Below, one piece after another: positions 35,277-48,872 of a DNA stretch of 64,000 bases (its first letter is position 1; the number at the start of each line of letters is the position of its first letter). The DNA is from Lycocorax pyrrhopterus obiensis. Taxonomy: Eukaryota > Chordata > Aves > Passeriformes > Paradisaeidae. Under the pieces are notes generated by a model. The model was not told where the DNA came from, searched no databases, and saw nothing but the letters and a program-made list of their open reading frames with translations. Made by a program: the position numbers and the translations under genes. Location: NCBI GenBank assembly GCA_014706295.1, contig JACSVZ010000004.1, positions 93,197,548 through 93,261,547 of the forward strand, given 5' to 3'.

Positions 35277-38200
35277 TAAGCACCGGAAGGACAAAAACCT
35301 TGCAAAACATCTTGATTAGCTCACTGGAAGAAACAGCATGTCACTCTTTGGACATTTTCTTTCCTTTTATTTTCTCAACCCTTTCTAATTCACAGCTTTC
35401 TGTTTCAGACTCTGAGATGGCACTCTTGCTCACTAAGTCTAGCGTGGTAACACATAGTTCAACACTGCTATTAAGAGCACTGATTTTACTGCTACAGATA
35501 AAGAATATATTTTTCTGTTACGTCAAGTGGTCCTTTCTGCCCTCTGTCTTCACTATTTGTTGCCTTGCTCTGGTTTTACACTCTGTTGTTCTGTTTTTGT
35601 TATTGCACTGCCTAAAACACTGCAGAGAGAGCAATATTCCCAGTTCTAATGCTTCATCATTACAAAGTTTCCTATTGAAATACATAGACAGAATTTTTCA
35701 CAAGCATTTAACATTGACGGTACCTTTGGAATCATAGTTTGAAAAATTAATAATCCTAGATATGTACTTAGGGGCATGAAGTGATCAAATCTGCTTTTTG
35801 TCTTTTGTCTTGCATCTTGATACTCCAGTTAGGCTCTGCTGATAATGACTTAACTTGCTTACTTATACAAATGACTTCTTACAAGTTTCTCAAAGCCATT
35901 TACAAAGGCATCAGGCATTGTCTTGGTCTCTGCAGATGTGGAAAAGGGCTGGTAAGAGCTGACTTTGTTGCACAGTGCCTGAGTATGAGACACCAGCACT
36001 ACTGCCAGTCCAGTACTTTAACAGCTTTTGATCTTAATTTGTAAAAGACCTTTGCAGGATTTGAGTACATCAAGAAAAACAGAAATCATTACACTTTCTC
36101 CAGTCTGAGAAGAACATAACCAGTGTGTTTTTGGGGGGATAGGTGGGCATAGTAATTTTCTCAAAAACAATAACTGTTGAAATGCTGTGTGGAAATAAAG
36201 TCCACGTAAGATGTGTGAAATGATTAAAAACCCCATGTACAATTAAGACTTACATTATAACCATAGTTGTTTCTCTGAATAAAATTAGCTTTCAAACATA
36301 GGAGTTTACAAATCTTTGAGAAAAATTTTGGAAGCAAACTGCTTAAATTCCTAGTCAAAACTCTCCTGCTGAATCTTCCCTCTACACCTTGTTTAAACCT
36401 AATTTTTTTCAAGGTTTGGGGGAATGGTCTTTGGGTTTGGAGTTATGTTTTGCTTTTGGGGTTTTGTTTGACATTGTAAAGCAGGGTTTTTGTCTATGTG
36501 GACCAAGCCAGATTCCCACTGAAACTTCCTCCATGCTATATCTACTAAGAATCCTTAAGCCTCTCACCCAACTGCTCTTCTGTAATTTGTTTCAAGTTGC
36601 AAAATTACTTGCTACATAAAATGTGTGCCAGCCTTTTATGCTGCATGCCATTTGTATTCACATCAATTTGCTTCTGACAGTTGGATGTTTCAGTACCCCA
36701 GCTGCATATGAGACAGAGGTTGGGGTGCAGTGTAGGAGCCTGATGAGCCCCTGATGGATGGATTTATAGATTGTGGATCTGTGATCTCTCTAGCAGAGAC
36801 CAAGGACCTACTGCCATCATCATTCAAACGCACTGAGGGGAAATACTAATTTGTGACCCAGCTTACCTGGGTTTATAACTTGACCTGCCTTGGGGGTACG
36901 CAGGGCAGAACAGCCCTTTGGGAAGTCACCACGTGCCTGGCTTGAAAACCAGCAGCCCTGCAGCACTGGCAGAGACAGCATGGCATTAACAGCTTCTTTC
37001 TCAGAGATTAGGGCCACAGAAGATCACTTGACCTGAACTTCTGGGACTTCCAGCCTGTAATTAGCCTGATTTGCTGCCTTAACCTTTCTCCCTGCATATT
37101 CCCAGCTAGTGAGCCTAATTAAATCTCCTGAACATAGGATGTTTCAGACTGGCCTGAAATGCCTACTGCAGCTTGCCTGTACCTATCCAGCCCTACAAAC
37201 ACTGGGGTAGGAGAAGACAGATGGGGAGAGGCTCCTCCTGTCTCAGCAGGGCTAGGAGCAGATTGTCCTCCCTCCAGCTCATCTAAACATGACAGAATGG
37301 AGGGGAAAAGCACAGCAGGAATGAGACCTACAAGTAAGAAACACAATTGACAAAATATGCAGTAAATGGGATTGGAGTGGATCATCCAGTTGTATTTTTC
37401 TTGATATCCACTTACTCAAAATGGGACATGTTCTGTCCATTTTCTTTAAGTGTGTGGTCAAGTGAACAGAGAAAGACACTGACTGTTGGTCCCATCTGCC
37501 CCTGTGGTCCTATATGCCTCATCCAACTGGAACAGGTTAAGCACCACTGTCCTACACAAAAGGCACAAGAAGAACCCATCTGGCAAGCAGTTTTCCACAC
37601 TCTTCCTGGTAGTGCCTAGTAAAAATAATTACAGGAGAAGCACAAGACCTGAAACTAAGCAGTGCTTCATTCCCTTCTCCCAGATAGTTTCTCCTTTGGA
37701 CTCTCCCTGACTTAAAGCCCAAAGCAGCACAGGGCAGACACTGCTTTAGGATGGTTCTAGTCATAGCACTAACAGCTCAGAAATGAATAGCATATGCCTG
37801 TCTGGATCAGGCTGGCCAAACAGCTTTGAACATCGCACTGCATGACCCTTGACACAAGACAGGTTGATTTATTACACTGTTAGCCCTCCTGACAACAGGC
37901 ACTCTGGGCTTGGCATTGTCTGGTCATTTTTCAAGCTCTTTGCACATTACTGGCACCTATATTCTCTAACATATTACATCAGACAGCTCAGCTACAGAAT
38001 ACTAAAAGCCCCTCTCTCCTGCATCACTCTTTTCCTCTCTCACTGTTTTCCCAGGTAGTGGATGAATATATGATTCTAATGCAAGATAGGAGGTTAATAT
38101 TTGTATCAGCAGAAAGAACAAATATGCGTGATGTAAGTAAGGTCAAAAGGATGGAGTAGAGGGTGTTACAATAATGCATTTGCAATGATTCTTATTAAGT

Positions 38201-39379
38201 GATGTCCAATTACCCATAAAAGATGTTCCCTGATCCAGAAAACACAGTCCCATAAAAGGTCCTGCCTGTTGTATGCCAGGGCACAATCCAAGATGGAGAC
38301 AATCCAATAACAGACTTTTGAGTAAAAGTCGCAATATCCTCTACATTTCAAAGAGTTAAAAACTGTTACAGTTCTGTAGCAGCAAGGAATTATGTTTCTT
38401 CAATGGTCACAGCCAGAGCACCGGGTTTGCAGACTCTGAGGACAAAAAGGCTTACTTCTACAGCAAGGATGAATAGGTTAAAGCTCTTGAACCAGGCACA
38501 GCTTCCAAATGTGGTTTCAGTATTCATCATGCAGCATGTTCATGTGTTACATCACATGCAGGGCTGGCATGGCGACTGCTGAAGAATATCAACACACAGC
38601 AGCACAGTGAGGAAATAAGTCACTTGCAGCTGTTAACCATCATTGGACCATCCTCCAAGGATACCAGGACAACTGCATACCACTACAGGGTCTGTCCCTC
38701 TGTACCCACTGTTTAGGCAATGAACCAGCCCAAACATCTTTTGTTGTCCTCACTCTCTGAAACAAACTTTGCAGCAGTCACCTGACCAAACACTGTCATT
38801 GACTGAAATTATGCCCCTTGCTTGCTACGAAAAAGGAACAAACCTTAGGGTAGTCCTGGACTAGGCATGCAACTCAGTTTAGGAAATCACTGCCAAAGAT
38901 ATATTCTATAATACCAGGGTGAACTTCAGCATCCTTATAAGAGTGAAAAAGAAGAAATAACCACCATGAGTCTAACAACATTGAGATTAGATCGGGAGCT
39001 GCATAGAAACAAAGTCCAGTGAAGGCAAAAAAATTAAGCAGCTAAAGGATAAAATGCTTGTAAATGGCAAAGGGGACTGCTTTAAGACATCACTGTGAAG
39101 GCACACTAGAAAGTAAAAAAGATTGGTAAAGACTTTTTCCCTCAGCCCCACACGTAGAGTCACAGAAGGGTGGTGAGAAGACAGCCTGCTGAAAATAGAA
39201 TTTTTGTCTCAATAAGGTAATAAGGAAAATGAGAAATAGAATAAACTTGACATGTAAAGATAGAACAGCCATAAGGAAAGCCCAAAAGATTAAAGGTGCA
39301 ACCTGTTAAAGCCATAAAGAGCATGAAAAAATACCTCTTTCCCAACGCAGAAACCTTGCCAATGGTCACTCGGTCATCA
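35277..39379. other. Non-coding stretch
   Basis: A 145-codon plus frame (35300-35737) is Leu/Ser-rich with hydrophobic runs but matches nothing I know. Other open frames are shorter and overlap on opposite strands. Sequence from about 38930 on may belong to the old CR1 that is clear further downstream. Confidence 0.4.
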
Positions 39380-41310
39380 CCAAAGAGTCAGGGCAAGGTA
39401 AAAGATGACAAGACCATGACAGACTAGTTAGATGAATATTTTGTTTTACTGTTCATTATAGAAAAGTTTTTCATCTTTCAGCCCTACTCTGCAGGGGGAA
39501 TATGCTAAATAATCACTTTAAGGCTAAGGGTCAGCAGAGGGAGGCGCAGAAGAGCCAATCCAGACTGTACTCATTCACACCTTCTTCAAAATCTGGGTAC
39601 TGAGTTGTAATTTGAAATCTACATTAGCTTTGGCACTGAAACATGATGCTAATTTTTTCAGAGATCTCAGAGGAAGTGGAAACTGCACATACAAATCTTT
39701 ATGCTAGGTGAAATGGTTACACTGAGAAGAAAGCACAGAATTAGGCCACGTGTTCAAATGCAACAAGTAAGTGTCTAATTGACTTTTGTACTGGGAGTCA
39801 TTTCTCACAAACCAGTTAAAGTAGTTTGAAGGAGCAATGAGCAGGTAGAACAAGATTATACAAAAGGGCCTGAAGACACCCATTTGCAGAGTCTGTTAAA
39901 GAAACTAAACTGCCACACACCTCGCATATATAAATTATTCTTTAAATGATGGGGGAAAATGATCAAGAATAAAAGGAAGTTCACACTGTAGGAATTTCAG
40001 TAAGGCAGTCTCCCAGGGAGCTACAATGGAGCTTGCATTGCTCAATATACCTGTAAATGGCCTGTATAAGATCACTGATAGTGACAAAGCTTCAGGATGA
40101 GATAGGTTCACTAACCCTACAGTAGAGGCTTTCAAAAGGTCTCCAGTCTTCAGTAAGTGGGTTGTCAGCTGGACTGCAGCACTGATGAATGCAAAATCAT
40201 CATCATGGGAAAACCAGCAGTATTATGTTAAAGGTCTACATATTAACTACTCCTGCTTAAGAACATGGCATAACAATGGCCTATCTGAGCCAGGTCCACC
40301 TTGCAGAAACTTCTGCCTGACTGAGGCCAATAGCAAAAGTTTAGAGAGAAGCATGGAAAGGAAGATAATCATCCTTTCCCACCGTACTCTCCCATCTCCT
40401 GACACTGTGATGCCTGAAACTCCTGAACCAGCAACATTCCTTCTGTTATTTAATAGCCATTGATTAATTTTTCTGTCATGGATTTCTTTAATTATTTTTT
40501 AAATCCATGTAAATTTGTGGTATTTGTACTATGCTGTAGCAACAAGTTCCTCAGTGAAATACTGCATTATATAAAAAGAAATTAGGACAGTTCTCTGACA
40601 GCTCAGTGGCCTGGAGCAATCAAATGAAGATGCTGCTATTAAAATGGGAATTAATTGGAAAGGTGTAGCAAGAAAAATAGAAAATATCATGAAGCCACGG
40701 TGCTGATACATGGTGTAACCACATTTTGATGACTGGATGTTGTACTGGTCATCCCAAGAAAGAAAAGTTAGGGTCTGTAAAAAAGTTAGAATCTGTAAAA
40801 GAGTGTAGGGCAACATAAAGATTACCATATGAGAAGTCTTTCATAGGACAATGTTTTAAATAAAAAAAGATACTTCAGCTTGTAAAAAGAGATGAGGAAG
40901 GAATGATAGAAATAAATCAGAGCCGTTTGAAAAGGAAGAATTCAAACGTAGGAGTGAGAAATATCTCTTTGGTTTCCATAATTCTTCAGTTTTGACTTCT
41001 CCTAGATAACATCCCTAGAGATTAGATTTTTTTTAGATTTTTCAAGAAGAGCTAGAATAACAGGAGAACAAAGCTGCAAGCAGTTGCTGTGGACACTTCA
41101 GGTTTTACTTCAGGAATTGGGAAAACTGGAAAGAAATCCTAGCTGTTTCTGCTGTTCCTGAAAACTCACAGTGAAACACCTTCTGTGGCCTTAACCGTGT
41201 CTGACACAGGCAACTGTGCTTTTAAAATCCTGACATCCCTCATGAGCAGGGAGGCTGGACCAGATGACCCACTGTGGTCCCTTCAAACCTGATCCGCTCT
41301 GTGATTCTGT
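39380..41310 (+). mobile_element. Old CR1-type LINE with RT relic and 3' end
   Basis: A diverged plus-strand LINE. Near 40010-40075 it encodes VSQGATMELALLNIPVNGLY, matching the CR1 motif VPQGS followed by LLFNIFINDL. Near 40185-40235 there is an NAKSSSWENQQYY-like part, matching the CR1 region N-KCK...NP. Around 40700-40830, tacatggtgtaaccacattt, tactggtcatcccaag and agggcaac follow the LVRPHLEYC to RAT region. Next comes cttcagcttgtaaaaagaga, and finally the 3' terminus gggaggctggaccagatgac to tctgtgattctg at 41310. It is older than the other CR1 copies here and closer to the CR1/L3-like types of reptiles. The left border is uncertain; traces may reach back to about 38930. Confidence 0.7.
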
Positions 41311-42402
41311 TAAACCAATGCAATGAGCATTTTCTATGCCATGGCTTCTTTCAAAGAATTTGTACAGAGCTCAGTTCTGCAACAGGATACTTGCTGCCCT
41401 GGTTTTCTAGAGGACACCCTTTTGATCCTTTGGGAAGAGAAAAGTTGGGAAATTGGAAAAGGAAATACCCATCTAGAACTGTGCTACGAAATAAAGACTT
41501 TCTGAAACATCCTTATAAGCCATTTGTCCTCTACACAGACTAACATTCAGAGAAGAATTAGCTAAAGAATATTATAGCATTACTGTGATGTAGCAAGAGA
41601 AATTTTTATATGTTTAAAGAATTTTTTTCAGCATAAATTTAGTATTAGAGGTGTGTTTCTGAATCATTGTCATACCAAAGGCACAGAGAACTTGTGTATA
41701 AAGCAAAGATTTTTTTCTCCCCTTGCTAATGTAATTTGCAAATGCATTTAAAATCACTCTCTTAGAGTACAATACGGTCAATAAAATATGTAGAGAAACA
41801 TTTGATATGTCAGATCAGGATGTGACTTGAAGAAGAGATGTGTGATGTGGACGTTGTGTACCATTTCTGATGTGTATCATGTGCGTGTTGTATTGTGGCT
41901 CTAAGAATCCAGTGCATGCTCTTTCTCTTCCCCAAAAGCTATTTGACAGCATTAACACAATGATGGCTCCTTACTCCAGTCTTGTGATGCTTATCAAAAT
42001 TATATAGATTTGTGTTCAACAAAGAATTTTACTTTTTATTAACCAACAGCTAATTGGCTGATGGTCCTTTTCACGTTTGTAAAGGTTCGATCCTCCCCAT
42101 GTGTCTGTTGCAAGCTACAATCATTTTTTTTTTTTGCTCTTAATCTGCTGCTACTTGAGAACTGAAAGAAAAAAAATCTACTGCAGATGAACCACAAATG
42201 GCAGATTTGAATACCCGTTGTCATTGAACAAGGTATTCATGTGCTAACATTATAGCAAAGCAAGTAAGAAGAATACAAAGAGATTCATAATGCCCAATTT
42301 CCATTAACTAGTCTTTAAACTTTCTATACCTAAAGTACGTTCCTAAGCTGTGGTGACTCAGCACACCTCCAAACCCTTCAGTATACTACTTCATCCTGAC
42401 AG
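41311..42402. other. Non-coding stretch
   Basis: No gene and no recognised repeat; a T-run lies near 42127-42136. Confidence 0.5.
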
Positions 42403-43030
42403 TGTGTGTGCCAGTTTGGCCAAAGTCTAGTAACATATCTCCTGAGAGAAAACCAGGTTACAACCACCCTTTCCCCCCACCAGGTTTGGGAGAAAAAGGA
42501 AATTTTTTCCTCAAAGGAAAGTAAAAGAGATAAATACTCTTTATTTTAACAAACACACAGGAAAAGGATAATGATGCCAAATAATGAAATGAAATCTCTC
42601 GCTATAGAGAAAAAACCTGGGAAGATTTCAGAGTCCTTCTGTAGGTGTGGTCTCTCTCCTCCTTGGAGCTGGTCAGCGAGGGCCCAGCCCCCGGGCCTTG
42701 GGGAGGAAATTCTCCCGATGTGTTCTGATGTTGTTGAAACAGTCCAAAAGAGAAGAAGGGAGAAAACCAAAGTCCCAGGAAACAAAGTTCAGCTCTCTGT
42801 CTCAAGCCGGGAAGGAGAAAGGGAAAAAGAAAAAAAAAACAGCTGGCTGAAGAAAGCAAGCAGCGTGCTCCCTCCTGCTCCTGCAGCCCAGGAACACAGA
42901 GCAGTGTATCTCTGTGTCCTTGAGAAACTGTTTTGAAAAGTTCATTTGGTTTTTTTTCCTCAAGCTCAGTTTAAAGGCACAGAAAAGGCACAAAATTACT
43001 TTTTGGGCATAGAGCTCGACAGGGGATACA
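42403..43030 (-). mobile_element. Solo LTR of a known avian ERV family
   Basis: The plus strand begins tgtgtgtgccagtttggcca and continues with gagaaaaccaggttacaacc; I recognise this as the antisense 3' part of an LTR found in many birds. Read on the minus strand it starts TGTATCCCCTGTCGAG and ends GGCACACACA. An AATAAA signal (42540-42545) lies about 140 bases before the 3' end. The middle is GC-rich (42660-42720) and purine-rich (42760-42840). Overlapping open frames on both strands of up to 121 codons are by-products. The exact ends are uncertain by a few bases because of the TG/CA runs, and I see no target-site duplication. Confidence 0.8.
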
Positions 43031-43337
43031 CATGATAAGAGTCACCCCAAGACAGTGTGTGTTACAAAAGGATGGGGATGGTCACCATCCCTCTGCATGT
43101 CTTGACAGAGTAACAGGTGTCGAAGCTGGAAGTAATCTGTGGTCCACCAAGGAAAGATCCATGAATCCAGTAGGATTGCAGGATACACAGGAAAGCATAT
43201 CCGCCACATGTATTAGAGAGAGGCAGAGATAACAAACTCTCTGAAGTTATTTCTAAGTAACAATAATTATGAAAAAAAGCAGCAAAGAATCAAGACTTTG
43301 GAAACCTGGAAAGTCTGAAGTTCTGTCAGATAGGGAG
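43031..43337. other. Short spacer between LTR and CR1
   Basis: About 300 bases with no recognised element. The last tens of bases may be diverged CR1. Confidence 0.4.
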
Positions 43338-43648
43338 TCTATAAGAAAGATGGAGAGAGACCTTTTATAAGGATGTGTAGTGACAGGACAAGGGGAATAG
43401 CTTCAAACTGAAAGAGAGTAGGTTTTGATTAGATATTAGAACACAATTCTTTACTCAGAGGGTGGTGAAACATTGGAACAGGCTACCCAGAGAAGCTGTG
43501 GATGTTCCATCCCTGGAAGTGTTCAAGGCCATGTTGGATGTGGCCCTGAACAAGCTGGTCTAGTGACAGGTGTCCCAGCCCATGGCAGAGGGGTTGGAAC
43601 TATATAATCATTAAGGTTCCTTCCAACACAAACCATTCTGTAATTCTC
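43338..43648 (+). mobile_element. CR1 LINE 3' end
   Basis: Starts at a ctataagaaagatggagaga part and runs through agtgacaggacaaggggaat, gtggtgaaacattggaacag, cagagaagctgtggatgttc and aaggttccttccaacacaaa to the tail attctgtaattctct. This is the end of ORF2 plus the 3' UTR, on the plus strand, 5'-truncated. It is the best preserved CR1 3' end in the window. Confidence 0.95.
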
Positions 43649-46600
43649 TCCTGGTAATGTATGCTTATGGTACTTAGCATTTGAACAAAAATTGCTGTAA
43701 ATTCCACTAAATTATATCACATGTTTTAAGAACTGACCCATAAAGTAGAGATATTATTTCCTTCTGAATTTTTTTTAGTGGTTTCTTACATTCTGTAGCA
43801 ATCTCTGCCTATCTCACCCCCAACCAACCTTTATAAAGTAATCGTTATCATAAATATATTTATCCTACTTGTCATAGAAAAATATTAGTCAAATGACAAT
43901 GGTCAAACATGGTATCAAGACAATATTCCATTGAGTCATGAACAAAGAAATTGATAGAAAAGTAATCATAAGTGGAATGGAGTCTACTATTTTTCAAAAT
44001 AGTTTTCAAGCAAAGTAGTCATCTAACATATATGGATTTCAGTATCATATGGGAAATTGTTCTTCAAATTGAAATACGTATGGATGGATGGTTGTGAAGT
44101 CTGTAATGCTGGTTAACACAGTGATTTTACTTCATCTGCATTTTCTTCCAGGTTCATTTAAAAGGGATGCTACCAAGCCAAAAAGAGAGAGGTGACAGAA
44201 TTTTCTAAGGGTAAATGTATTTAGTGAGAAAGATCCTATTTATTATCTTCATTAATGGCTTTTAGAGGAAAAAAAAAAGAACAGCGATCATCAAATTTCC
44301 TGATTAAACAAAGATAAGTCATCATGGAAGTAGAAGAGTACAAGCAGTGATGGATAACCCTGCAATAGTAAAAAAGCATAACAAAATGTAAAAGACTAAT
44401 AACAATTTTTGCCACTGGCCCATCAGCCGGATGCAGCAAAGAAAAGGCAGGGTAATGATACACTGACTGATCACAGAAGTATGAACCATCAGATGATGAT
44501 GCATCTCCATCATCTGCAATTTACAGGCAGATTTATGTCTAGGCCTGACGTCCACCTTCCCTCTTGTTCCCCACAGGCCCTGCCAGCTGCAAACCCACTG
44601 CAGCAGCCCAGTGCAAGAGCATGGGGACACCGCACAGGTACCGCACCGTGTTACTTGGCACTCTTCAGAGACAGAAAGAGATATGGGATATGAATTCTCT
44701 CATATGAGCTAAAACTGAAACCAAGGCTTCATTCCCTTGGCAAGTCCCACTTCTGTAAGGCTACTGCCCATAGAGGGTGAGGAGGGCAAAGTGTCTGAAA
44801 AGCATCTTTATAGGTCTCGGGCATCTGCTCTCAGGCAAGGACTATGACCTGCTCATAGCAGCATGACCTGAAGAGATGATCAGCCCATCCATCCTATGTT
44901 TTGCTGCATTTGGCCTTTCACATATCTTGGATGTTGCATGACACGAATGTACAGAAGCAGTGTCTGTGCTGAACAGTGCCTGAGGCAGTACAACCTCCCA
45001 GCGTCTACCTCACTGGGACTGTGATATGGACATCCAATTAATCAACAGGAATCATTGAGTCCAGGAAAAACTATCACTTCAAGCTCAATTCTGTCAATGG
45101 CAGACCTAAGCTGGCAGTATACAGACATATTCAGAGGACTGTCTCTGCCATATGCTCCACAGTACCTTTAATATCCAATTTATACCAGTCTACAGAATAA
45201 CTTCCTCATTACCACAGATAACAGAGACTGATGATATTGTTCAAAGGACATCAAAAAGGTTTTGAACTTATTAAGAAGTTGAAAAGAATGAGCATGGCAG
45301 AATTTGAGACACCTGATGTTGGGATATGACGTTTCTAAAGTATTGCATAGCTTTCCTTACCAAATGTAGGAGACCTTATTTATTCCTGGTTTACAATGTA
45401 CCAGAAGAAAAAAATACATCCTTTGGCGTATATGATGATTTTTATTTCACTGATGAACTGATAGCTGAATTGTAGTTTTAATACAAAATAATTTTTAAAA
45501 TCTATAATTTCTATTTTATCTGAAACGGGAAATATAGAGCTCATTTTTCATTTGCTAATCTAACTCTGCTGCTGTCACTGTACAGAAATGGCATGTGTTC
45601 AAAAAAAAAAGTGAGTGTCCATTAAAAGTCTCTGCAAAGGAGATGCAAAAAGTGTCATTCAGATTGCTGTAAACCACTGACATTGCTTTTCAAGAGGAAA
45701 CTTCCTGTTCAAGGCTTTGCTCTCAACCACAGTTTTTTCAAAGGGATGGGATTCCTCAGCAGCTAAAGAGAGCCCTGGCCCTTCTATCCAAAAATGTGTG
45801 CTCAGGGGTGACAGTCTCCAGAGACAAAGACACCTAAAACCCAAATGGTCATACTTCGAGCTGTCTTAGAAAGACACACCAACTACTATTCACAGGGATT
45901 CACACCCATGGTTTGATAATAAAAATAATGGACCTCTATGAAAGTTTGCCAGATCATTTTGCATGCATATTGAGAGAGGAGCGAAAAGAAAGCTCCCACC
46001 TAAATAACTAATTTTGAAGCAATACTCCAGCACATGTAAATTGTACATGGATTTTTTTTTCTCTTTTGTCTTGATGTAGAGTGAAGGGAAAAAAGCAGAT
46101 TTGTGAAACTTGGAACATTTTTCAGAAATCTTTCATTTCAATAAAACAGTTCTTTACCTTAGAATACACTTTATGTTCTTGTGGCCCAGAACATTCCCTC
46201 CTGAATGGCCTGTGGACACTTAAATACCACAAGTTCCACGGAGTCCCACATCCAAGTCCCCGTGATATCAGATCATCCCTAACTGAACTCTTTGAACATC
46301 TAATACGTAGGTATTAATTGAAAACTAAACAGGACTGACAAGATTTGAATTTCCATGTGTTAAGAACAGAGATACTTCAGAGGCATGTTCCTCTATGGAA
46401 ATATTATTCTAATTATCTCATAGTGAGGTGGAAAACCAGACCAATTTTTAAATGTGCATTTGATTCCATTTCACCACCAGTGATATAGCAGATGGTTAGA
46501 ATAGGCTAGATTTTTTACCACATAACAGTAGCCATCTTTACTGATGAGATGCCAGTCTTAGGTAGGGGGATTTTTACTCACTTTTGAAATATACTATTTA

Positions 46601-46812
46601 CTTTGACAGTCAGTTTTAGATGTCACTCAAAATCCTAGACTGGGAGTGGTAGTGGAATTTTAATTCATTTTTGAGGTATGTCACAGCTACCTTTATCAGA
46701 GAAAATGAAAGTCAGAATCACGTTTTTGTTTAGAAACAGAGGTCTGCTTAACTTTAGGTTTTAGAAGGCAGAATAAATTTCACTGACACCATTTAGTCTG
46801 TTTTTAAACCAT
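43649..46812. other. Non-coding stretch
   Basis: Apart from the weak exon-like segment at 44577-44637 I see no gene or repeat family. Two opposed frames near 44322-44693 (94 and 102 codons) owe their length to local composition. Confidence 0.45.
44577..44637 (+). other. Weak exon-like segment
   Basis: A 61-base GC-rich stretch is preceded by a good polypyrimidine/acceptor site (ccttccctcttgttccccacag) and followed by CAG/gtaccg, a donor that departs from the usual gtragt. One frame is open (ALPAANPLQQPSARAWGHRT). It could be a non-coding exon or chance. Confidence 0.15.
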
Positions 46813-47095
46813 AATAGGGTTTCACTGAAACCATTTTACCATCATAACCTTACATTGTAATGGCTTCATAACGGTGCTGTCAAAAAGGTCCTTATAGACT
46901 TGCTCTGAAATAGTTTTCCCATAATAACTTCATATCTCTGACTTCATTGTAATGATTTCATCGTGAGGTCATGGACTAGCAATGAATCCCTTTTGCCATT
47001 GAAATCTTAGAGTTCCTCATTACAGCCTCAGTCACCACAGCATTGTGATGGGGCTCCACTGGATAACAATGAAACCATTTCCTTATGATACATTA
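46813..47095 (+). repeat. Possible decayed tandem repeat, period about 93
   Basis: The phrase cattgtaatgg/attcat-like recurs at about 46853, 46945 and 47040. It is preceded each time by a related block (accatcataacc, cccataataac, tcattacagcc). A ttcactgaaaccattt phrase also occurs twice, 40 bases apart, near 46780 and 46820. The copies are too diverged to be sure by eye. Confidence 0.25.
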
Positions 47096-48872
47096 GGCTC
47101 AAATAATATTACCACCCTAATGATATAGTCAGGGGTTAGGAAAGAGTGAGCCACCCCCTTGCTCTTTTCAGTGTTTCAGTTCGGTGTTTGATGCTGGGGG
47201 CTGAAGGTGTGTGGTTTGGCTTCTGAACTGCCACCCCTTCTCTCATAATTGTCAATGGTGGCTGCACGCTCTGCGAGAATAGCCAATTCTAAAAGAACAA
47301 AAAACAGTAAAAGAGCCTTTTACTGCTTCTGGGCCCCAATTCAGCAAATGCTTAAGTTCATTCCTCTTTAGCAACAGGTCTAAGTGTGTGATTAATTTTA
47401 AACCTGGATTCAAATCTCCTTAACTCCAGTGTGATCTAAATACATGGGCAGGTGCTTTCTTGTGTCAAATCAGACTTGTGAACGTTGTCTGCAGCACTGA
47501 GCTCACGTTCTCACATGCTCAACCTAGCTGCTGCAAGAAAAATGCTGAAAAGTGATGCAGGTTCTGAGCTCCTGCCAGGGTCAGTGGAACTATCAAGCCC
47601 TACAGATGTGGGTTCACAGGGAGTGCCCTGCGACAGCCTCAGCTCTCCCATCAAATCCACAGCCCTCCAATCCCACAACTCTCCACTTCTACAGAAACTT
47701 GTACCTACTGTGTTTATTCAGCTTTCTTTGGCAGAATGAATACTCCTGATAAAACTTCTTAAATGAAGCTGACCTAATGAAGCAAACTAGTCCCCTAGCC
47801 TCTCACCACAGGCTATCTTCTGCCAGACTCCTAAAATACTTGCTGTCATTTTCCCTTCCTTGTGGACTTGGCAAAGTGTGTTCTCAACAGACTTGCACTT
47901 TAGGCTACTGAAACCTTGAGTCACGATTGTTCTGCAATCATCCCATCCCAAGTTCCACACTGACTGAGGTTCCTTGTGCTGTCACTGCTGTTGCTCTAAA
48001 ATCCTCCTACCTTCACATCACTTGCTGATGCTGACTACCCTTAAAAGATTAGAAAAACCAACTCCCAAGTCAAAACACAAGCTATCCATGTTACTTGCTA
48101 CCTCACAGAATATGAAAGGAGCCGAGGAGTGCTGCTGCATGTGAAAGCTCCTTAGAGCAAAGAAGGAAAATTGGAACAATGTAATTGTCTTAACATCTCA
48201 GCTTCTCTAAAACAGATGACAGGGAAGTCGGGCAATGAAGGCAAGCATGGGCTCAGCCATTCTTGCCATTGCCTCTTCCAGTTTGATACAGATGGTGTTA
48301 TTAATGGAACCTATAATGGAAAATACAGGCTAGATGTTTTTTCTTTTATTGTTGCAGCTATTTCAAATGTTATTTTTCTAGGTTTATGCATGGATATGCA
48401 AATATGTCCAGAATAACTCTGTAAACCCATGGATGCCTTTACAACTTGCATCCACCAAGAAAGTGAAAGTCTGTAAAAAAACAGGTGAAGAGTGAACTCC
48501 TTTAGTTAGTTGCAAACTGAAAAATAAAACAGACTCAGATCAACTTCAACTGGATATTTTTCAATTATTTAACCAGGGCAGGAAGAAAATGTTGTTTAAT
48601 TCAACACAAAATGTCCTTTTGAAATCAAAATAAATTGCTTTGTTTTCAGACACCTGCTAAACAATTCCAAAATTTATTGAGGGACAACCTTTAAAAACCC
48701 TGTGTTCATATCCTCCATTTGTTTACCCAATGGCTCAGCAGCCACTGAATGAGAAAGGTTTGTTTTGGTACCTTCCACCATCTCTAAAGAAAATTTTGTC
48801 TACTCAGTTTCACTCCATCCAGTCAGGTTTTCCCCACTTCAGTGCCAAATTTTTCTCCATTTCTCTTTACTT
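47096..48872. other. Non-coding stretch
   Basis: No recognised repeat family or gene. Short plus-strand frames (65-84 codons) overlap each other and show no domain. Confidence 0.45.

Noticed and set aside
35300..35737. 145-codon hydrophobic open frame
   Set aside because: Leu/Ser-rich by composition, no recognised family; starts at the very edge of a CR1 copy.
40529..40828. 99-codon minus-strand frame
   Set aside because: Antisense to the old CR1 reverse-transcriptase relic.
42571..42936. 121-codon open frame
   Set aside because: Lies entirely inside the LTR at 42403-43030, with other frames open on both strands.
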